Of a stretch of DNA of 7,934 nucleotides, positions 7,201 through 7,934 are shown in pieces. Below the pieces are notes generated by a model that did no database searches, was not told the DNA's origin, and saw only the letters and a program-made list of their open reading frames with translations. The DNA is from Verrucomicrobiales bacterium. GTDB lineage: Bacteria > Verrucomicrobiota > Verrucomicrobiia > Verrucomicrobiales > Akkermansiaceae. Within the stretch, counting starts at the first letter, position 1. Every line of letters starts with the position of its first letter. The DNA lies in NCBI GenBank assembly GCA_003527555.1, contig DPWT01000112.1, positions 1 through 7,934 on the forward strand, written 5' to 3'. A program made the position numbers and the translations under genes.

Positions 7201-7934
7201 GTGTATTTCCTTAGAAAAAAAAAGCAGTTGCGTGATCGGGATGCTGGGCTGGTATTCCATTGGCGCGGAGCAAAAACACACTACATGGCGAAGTTTTATG
7301 CTGTGATGGTCGCCGTGGGCTGTTTCGGATTTATTGCCTATGCTGTCCGTGTTGAAGGTCCTAAGCAGCCGCTCATATCCAAGCGAACGAGCACCCTTAT
7401 CATGCTCAATGAGGATGACCCTAATTGCCGCAAACTAATGATGCAAATCGAAGAGAAATCGCCATTTCCTTCAAGATGGGATCCTGCCTATGATTCAGCA
7501 ACAAATCAGCGAGTCGCCAAAATGGCTGATTCTGTTATGGGTAGAGCTTGGGAATACCAGCCTGCTATGTGGGAGTTGCCTCCTCGGTCTAACAAATCTA
7601 CACAACTAACACCAATTCTTGATCCGGGTGCAGGTTTGGTCAGCGGGTTTATGTATCATTGGTGGCAGGATCTGGAAATATTACAAAAACCCACTGGGTC
7701 AGAACTTTTTGTTAGGGGTATTGTGACTGTCGAGGGTAAACTCAATAAACGCTTGATTTTACCTGAATGGATGTTGCCAGCGAATCTAGTGGCTGAGGAT
7801 TGGTTTGGGCAATCATTCCGCTTCATGTTGAGTGTTGATGAACTAGGAGTTGTGCGCAGTTGTGTGCCACTGCCAGGTGGATCTCTAGGTACGACCCGCG
7901 CTACCGATGTCCAGAAAGGTCTTGCCGTGTGGGT
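7201..7934 (+). CDS. Single-pass membrane protein with TonB-like C-terminus, 3' end outside window
   Basis: An open frame runs to the right edge without a stop (244 whole codons visible). The proposed start is GTG 7201, 7 bases after exbD. The N-terminus is strongly basic (RKKKQLRDR), followed by HWRGAKTHYMAK, one membrane helix at about 32-49 (FYAVMVAVGCFGFIAYAV) and a periplasmic part: N-in, C-out like TonB. No long proline-rich spacer is visible. Residues 206-244 (FRFMLSVDELGVVRSCVPLP, then a Gly-rich turn, then DVQKGLAVW) follow the pattern of the TonB C-terminal domain: beta strand, DxxG turn, beta strand, helix ending in Trp. With exbB and exbD directly upstream, a TonB-type energy transducer is the best guess. 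ATG 7285 is an alternative start that would drop the basic tail but keep the helix. No stop codon interrupts the frame from 7156 on. The gene is certain; the TonB assignment is an inference. Confidence 0.6.
   Translation, partial: MYFLRKKKQLRDRDAGLVFHWRGAKTHYMAKFYAVMVAVGCFGFIAYAVRVEGPKQPLISKRTSTLIMLNEDDPNCRKLMMQIEEKSPFPSRWDPAYDSATNQRVAKMADSVMGRAWEYQPAMWELPPRSNKSTQLTPILDPGAGLVSGFMYHWWQDLEILQKPTGSELFVRGIVTVEGKLNKRLILPEWMLPANLVAEDWFGQSFRFMLSVDELGVVRSCVPLPGGSLGTTRATDVQKGLAVW
7215..7223 (+). repeat. A9 homopolymer tract near the 5' end of the TonB-like gene
   Basis: Nine consecutive A residues encode the Lys-rich stretch at residues 5-8 of the frame from GTG 7201. Together with the following G it contains A-AAA-AAG in the reading frame, a sequence prone to polymerase or ribosome slippage. 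A one-base change would put the frame from 7201 out of register, leaving only the internal ATG at 7285 as a start. Confidence 0.9.

Noticed and set aside
7191..7235. Programmed -1 frameshift at the A-AAA-AAG heptamer making a fusion product
   Set aside because: The -1 frame meets TGA at 7233-7235 after a few codons and no stimulatory stem is evident, so no meaningful fusion would result.

Overview
The window comes from a Gram-negative (diderm) bacterium. It encodes the end of a lipid A biosynthesis enzyme (LpxI), a complete tripartite RND efflux system with an outer-membrane lipoprotein channel, and an ExbB/ExbD/TonB-like energy-transduction cluster. The LpxI tail, the divergent ExbD-like protein and the near absence of Shine-Dalgarno sequences before the starts suggest the Verrucomicrobia/PVC group. 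That placement is a family-level impression and was not tested by a search. All genes are on the + strand and no intergenic stretch exceeds about 70 bases. There are no tRNAs, rRNAs, insertion sequences, CRISPR arrays or obvious signs of recent transfer.

Layout: (1) 2-289, the 3' end of lpxI, cut by the left edge. (2) 300-1700, a NodT/OprM-type outer-membrane factor lipoprotein. (3) 1712-2872, a periplasmic adaptor (membrane fusion protein). (4) 2880-6026, an RND inner-membrane permease. The gaps among these four are only 10, 11 and 7 bases, so they are probably one transcript. (5) 6027-6096, a 70-base gap with a perfect 7-bp inverted repeat and a sigma70-like promoter whose predicted transcript would start almost on the next ATG. 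(6) 6097-6714, an ExbB/TolQ-family proton-channel subunit. (7) 6771-7193, an ExbD/TolR-family subunit. (8) 7201 to the right edge, a single-pass membrane protein whose visible C-terminus resembles the TonB C-terminal domain. It has no stop codon inside the window.

How the genes work together: the permease uses the proton gradient to pump substrates into the adaptor and outer-membrane channel, which carry them out of the cell. The second cluster would use the same gradient through ExbB/ExbD to drive a TonB-like transducer acting on an outer-membrane receptor, which is not in the window. The most notable points are the divergent TonB-like protein, the operator-like palindrome with a possible leaderless promoter before exbB, the replacement of the usual TM10 lysine of the RND pump by Val-Asn-Asp-Ser, and the coupling of a lipid A gene to an efflux operon.
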